The notes beneath the pieces were generated by a model. That model did no database searches. It saw nothing but the letters and a program-made list of their open reading frames with translations, and had not been told where the DNA came from. DNA of 64,000 bases from Variovorax paradoxus NBRC 15149 (lineage in GTDB: Bacteria; Pseudomonadota; Gammaproteobacteria; Burkholderiales; Burkholderiaceae_C). The DNA is taken from positions 682,001 to 746,000 of the forward strand of contig NZ_BCUT01000005.1 of NCBI RefSeq assembly GCF_001591365.1, written 5' to 3'. Positions 60,686 through 64,000 of this stretch are shown here, piece after piece (the first letter of the stretch is position 1; each line of letters opens with the position of its first letter). Both the position numbers and the translations under genes were made by a program.

Positions 60686-61684
60686 ATGCCCACCCTGACC
60701 CGCAAGGACGAAGAAACCGCGGTTTCTGCCAGCGACGTGGTGCTGGTGGTGTTCGACGGCGTCGAGGTGATCGACGTCGCCGGCCCGGCCAGCGTGTTCA
60801 GCAAGGCCGAGCAGATGCATCCGGGCAGCTACCGCCTGCACATCGCATCGCCGGCCGGCGGCACCGTGTCGACGAACGGCGGCCTGAGCTTTTCCGGCAC
60901 CTGCAGCCTGCCGCAGCTGCCCGCGTCGATCGACACGCTGATCGTCGCCGGCGGCGACGAGCCAGCGGTGCGCGCGGCCATCCTCGAGCAGCGCATCGGC
61001 GCCTGGCTCCGCCAAGTGGCGCCGCGCACGCGCCGCATGGCGAGCGTGTGCAGCGGCGCCTTCGCGCTGGCCGCGGCGGGCCTGCTCGACGGCCGCGAGG
61101 CCACCACGCACTGGCGCGTGTGCGACCAGCTGCAGGCGCTGCGGCCGCAGGTGCGGGTGCAGCGCGAGCGCATCTACGTGCACGACGGGCCGGTGTGGAC
61201 CTCGGCCGGCGTCACCACCGGCATCGAGCTTGCGCTTGCGCTGGTCGAGGACGACCTCGGCCATGCCGTGTCGATGGAAATCGCCCGCACGCTGGCGCTG
61301 CCGATGCTGCGCGGCGGAGGGCAGCCGCAGCTGACGCAGGCGCTCCAGGCGCAGGCCTCGGCCAGCCACCGCCTGCGCGAACTGGTGGCGTGGATCGGCA
61401 CGCATCCGCAGGACGACCTGTCGGTCGAGGCCCTGGCCGAGCGCGTGCAGATGAGCCCGAGAAACTTCGCGCGCGCCTTCGCGGCCGAGACCGGCTGCAC
61501 GCCGGCGCGCTTTGTCGAACAGGTCCGCGTGGCCGCCGCCGCGCAGCTGCTGCGCCAGACGCGGTGGCCGCAGGACCGCATCGCGAGCCGCAGCGGCTTC
61601 CGCTCGGTGGACGCGCTGCAGCGCGCCTTCGCGCGGCAGCACGGCCTGACGCCGCAAGCCTATCGAACCCATGACGACACCTGA
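60686..61684 (+). CDS. GlxA-family AraC-type regulator with DJ-1/PfpI domain
   Basis: A 332-residue regulator with an N-terminal DJ-1/PfpI-like domain (about residues 14-190, VVLVVFDGVEVIDVAGPASVF, SVCSGAFALAAAGLLDGREATTHW) and a C-terminal AraC double HTH (about 225-325, LSVEALAERVQMSPRNFARAF, then DRIASRSGFRSVDALQRAF). ATG at 60686 (MPTLTRKDEE) is the first sound start. It is 48 bases from the divergent lipoprotein gene and overlaps the downstream hydrolase by 14 bases, so it may control both. Confidence 0.92.
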   Translation: MPTLTRKDEETAVSASDVVLVVFDGVEVIDVAGPASVFSKAEQMHPGSYRLHIASPAGGTVSTNGGLSFSGTCSLPQLPASIDTLIVAGGDEPAVRAAILEQRIGAWLRQVAPRTRRMASVCSGAFALAAAGLLDGREATTHWRVCDQLQALRPQVRVQRERIYVHDGPVWTSAGVTTGIELALALVEDDLGHAVSMEIARTLALPMLRGGGQPQLTQALQAQASASHRLRELVAWIGTHPQDDLSVEALAERVQMSPRNFARAFAAETGCTPARFVEQVRVAAAAQLLRQTRWPQDRIASRSGFRSVDALQRAFARQHGLTPQAYRTHDDT

Positions 61685-62855
61685 CGCCACTTCCCTTGCA
61701 CTGATCGACGACTGTTCCCAAGCTTCGCTGCAACTGCTCGAACGCAACCTCACGCCGCACGGCATCCTGGCCGCCACCCGCACCGAGGCGGCCGTGGCGC
61801 GGCGCTACACGCGCATCTTCGGGCGCGACGCGGCCATCTGCGTGATGGCCATGTGCGGCAGCGGCGTGCCCGCGCTGGAGCAGGGCGCCGTCGCCAGCCT
61901 CGACGCGCTGGCCGCGCAGCAGGCGGCCAACGGCCAGATTCCCAAGTACGTCGACCCCGATGGCCAGGATGCCGACTTCTGGTACCTGGGCTGCATCGAC
62001 GCCACGCTGTGGTGGCTGATTGCGGTGGACCACGTGCGCCGCCACGGCCAGGTCGGCGCCACGCACTGGAGTGGCGAGGTGCAGCGCGCGATCGGCTGGC
62101 TGCTGGCGCAGGAGCACCAGCACTTCCGGCTGCTGCAGCAGAACGAGGCCAGCGACTGGGCCGACATCATGCCGCGCTCGGGCTATGTGCTCTACACCAA
62201 CGCGCTCTGGTACGAGGTGAAGCGCCGCTTCGCGCTGGACCATGCCGAGGCGACGCAGCACCACTTCAACCACCTGTTCAATCCGTTCCAGCAGGACCTG
62301 CCCGAATACCACCGCGCCCGGCTGCTGCGGCACTATGCGCGCCGCGGCCGGACCGACCCGGGCCTGTACCTGAGCTTCGTCAACCTGTCCTTCGTCGGCA
62401 ACGAGGGCGACGTGTTCGGCAACGTGCTGGCCATCCAGGGCGGGCTCGCCGATTCGGAGATGGCGAACCGCATCGTCCGCACCATTGCCGCGGCGCGCGC
62501 CTGCGACCCGTACCCGGTGCGCGTGGTGCTGCATCCGCTGACGCGCGAGCATGCGCTGTGGCGGCCGTACATGGCGCGCCACCAGCAGAACGTGGTGCAC
62601 CAGTACCACAACGGCGGCATCTGGCCTTTCGTGGGCGACTTCTGGGTGATGGCGCTCGCGCGGCTCGGGCTGCACGACATGGCCTGGCCCGAGCTCGCGC
62701 GCCTCGCGCATGTGAACCAGCTCGGCGGCTGGCGATTTACCGAGTGGTTCCACGGCCGCACGCTGGTGCCGATGGGCATGGCCGGCCAGAGCTGGAACGC
62801 CGCGGCCTTTCTGCTCGCCCGGCGTGCGCTGGAGGGCAGCGGGGCGGCCTGGTGA
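61671..62855 (+). CDS. Six-hairpin glycosidase-like protein (glycogen-debranching / GH100-like)
   Basis: A 394-residue soluble protein of the (alpha/alpha)6 six-hairpin group. Motifs are YTRIFGRDAAICVMAM (with the Asp seen in debranching/invertase-like enzymes), IPKYVDPDGQDADFWYLGCIDAT, LLQQNEASDWADIMPRSGYVLYTNALWYE and a late GGWRFTEWFHGRT. These resemble amylo-alpha-1,6-glucosidase and alkaline-invertase-like families. No signal peptide, so it is cytoplasmic. Translationally coupled to the GlxA-type regulator (14-base overlap). Substrate unknown. Confidence 0.82.
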   Translation: MTTPDATSLALIDDCSQASLQLLERNLTPHGILAATRTEAAVARRYTRIFGRDAAICVMAMCGSGVPALEQGAVASLDALAAQQAANGQIPKYVDPDGQDADFWYLGCIDATLWWLIAVDHVRRHGQVGATHWSGEVQRAIGWLLAQEHQHFRLLQQNEASDWADIMPRSGYVLYTNALWYEVKRRFALDHAEATQHHFNHLFNPFQQDLPEYHRARLLRHYARRGRTDPGLYLSFVNLSFVGNEGDVFGNVLAIQGGLADSEMANRIVRTIAAARACDPYPVRVVLHPLTREHALWRPYMARHQQNVVHQYHNGGIWPFVGDFWVMALARLGLHDMAWPELARLAHVNQLGGWRFTEWFHGRTLVPMGMAGQSWNAAAFLLARRALEGSGAAW

Positions 62856-62861
62856 CTGACT

Positions 62862-64000
<1,139 letters not shown>

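Overview
The window is GC-rich (roughly two-thirds G+C by eye), densely packed bacterial chromosome. A PuuD/PuuE-type urate route, several Bug-type solute-binding proteins, TRAP transport and many LysR regulators suggest a betaproteobacterium of the order Burkholderiales, most like Comamonadaceae and perhaps Variovorax. This placement is inferred from gene content. No rRNA, tRNA, phage, IS transposase or CRISPR array was seen.

Layout. (1) 1-17.2 kb holds much of a purine-degradation locus: an NCS1 permease, an M20 peptidase, a fused OHCU decarboxylase/allantoate amidohydrolase, PuuE allantoinase, a GntR regulator, UraH, XdhC, PuuD urate hydroxylase, glycerate kinase and an aldehyde dehydrogenase. 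A LysR/SET pair and an orphan amino-acid binding protein with an aminotransferase lie inside it. (2) 17.2-21.2 kb has two foldback repeats, an MgtA-type Mg2+ ATPase and two small genes. (3) 21.2-30.7 kb is a seven-gene minus-strand operon (IorA, IorB, FMN hydroxy-acid oxidase, TRAP DctP/Q/M, thioesterase) with a divergent LysR gene. It looks like uptake of a 2-hydroxy acid, oxidation to the 2-oxo acid, conversion to acyl-CoA and hydrolysis. (4) 30.8-32.1 kb is an Nramp-related transporter. (5) 32.4-41.5 kb is a compact biosynthetic cluster: a 2497-residue two-module NRPS (C-A-T-C-A-T-reductase), a GT1 glycosyltransferase and an MbtH protein. (6) 41.7-53.5 kb returns to purines: XdhA/XdhB, a LysR regulator, an NCS2 permease and a BMP/ABC nucleoside-type importer with a foldback repeat between its two permease genes. 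(7) 53.5-59.5 kb is a LysR-controlled catabolic operon (CitE-like lyase, two Bug proteins, CoA transferase, amidohydrolase). (8) 59.5-64 kb has a DJ-1-like lipoprotein, a GlxA-type AraC regulator, a six-hairpin glycosidase-like protein, a cytochrome c and the start of an adenosine/adenine deaminase gene.

How it fits together. The importers would bring in purines, allantoin or nucleosides. The deaminase and xanthine dehydrogenase would lead to urate, and PuuD, UraH, UraD, PuuE and AllC would lead to ureido compounds and ammonia. Three promoter regions of this locus share a TGTATACA palindrome, one of them in front of the GntR gene itself, so a small GntR regulon is likely. The NRPS cluster separates XdhC from XdhA/XdhB. 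The observations most worth following are the NRPS/glycosyltransferase/MbtH cluster and a three-copy foldback repeat family with a conserved core and apparently compensating stems.
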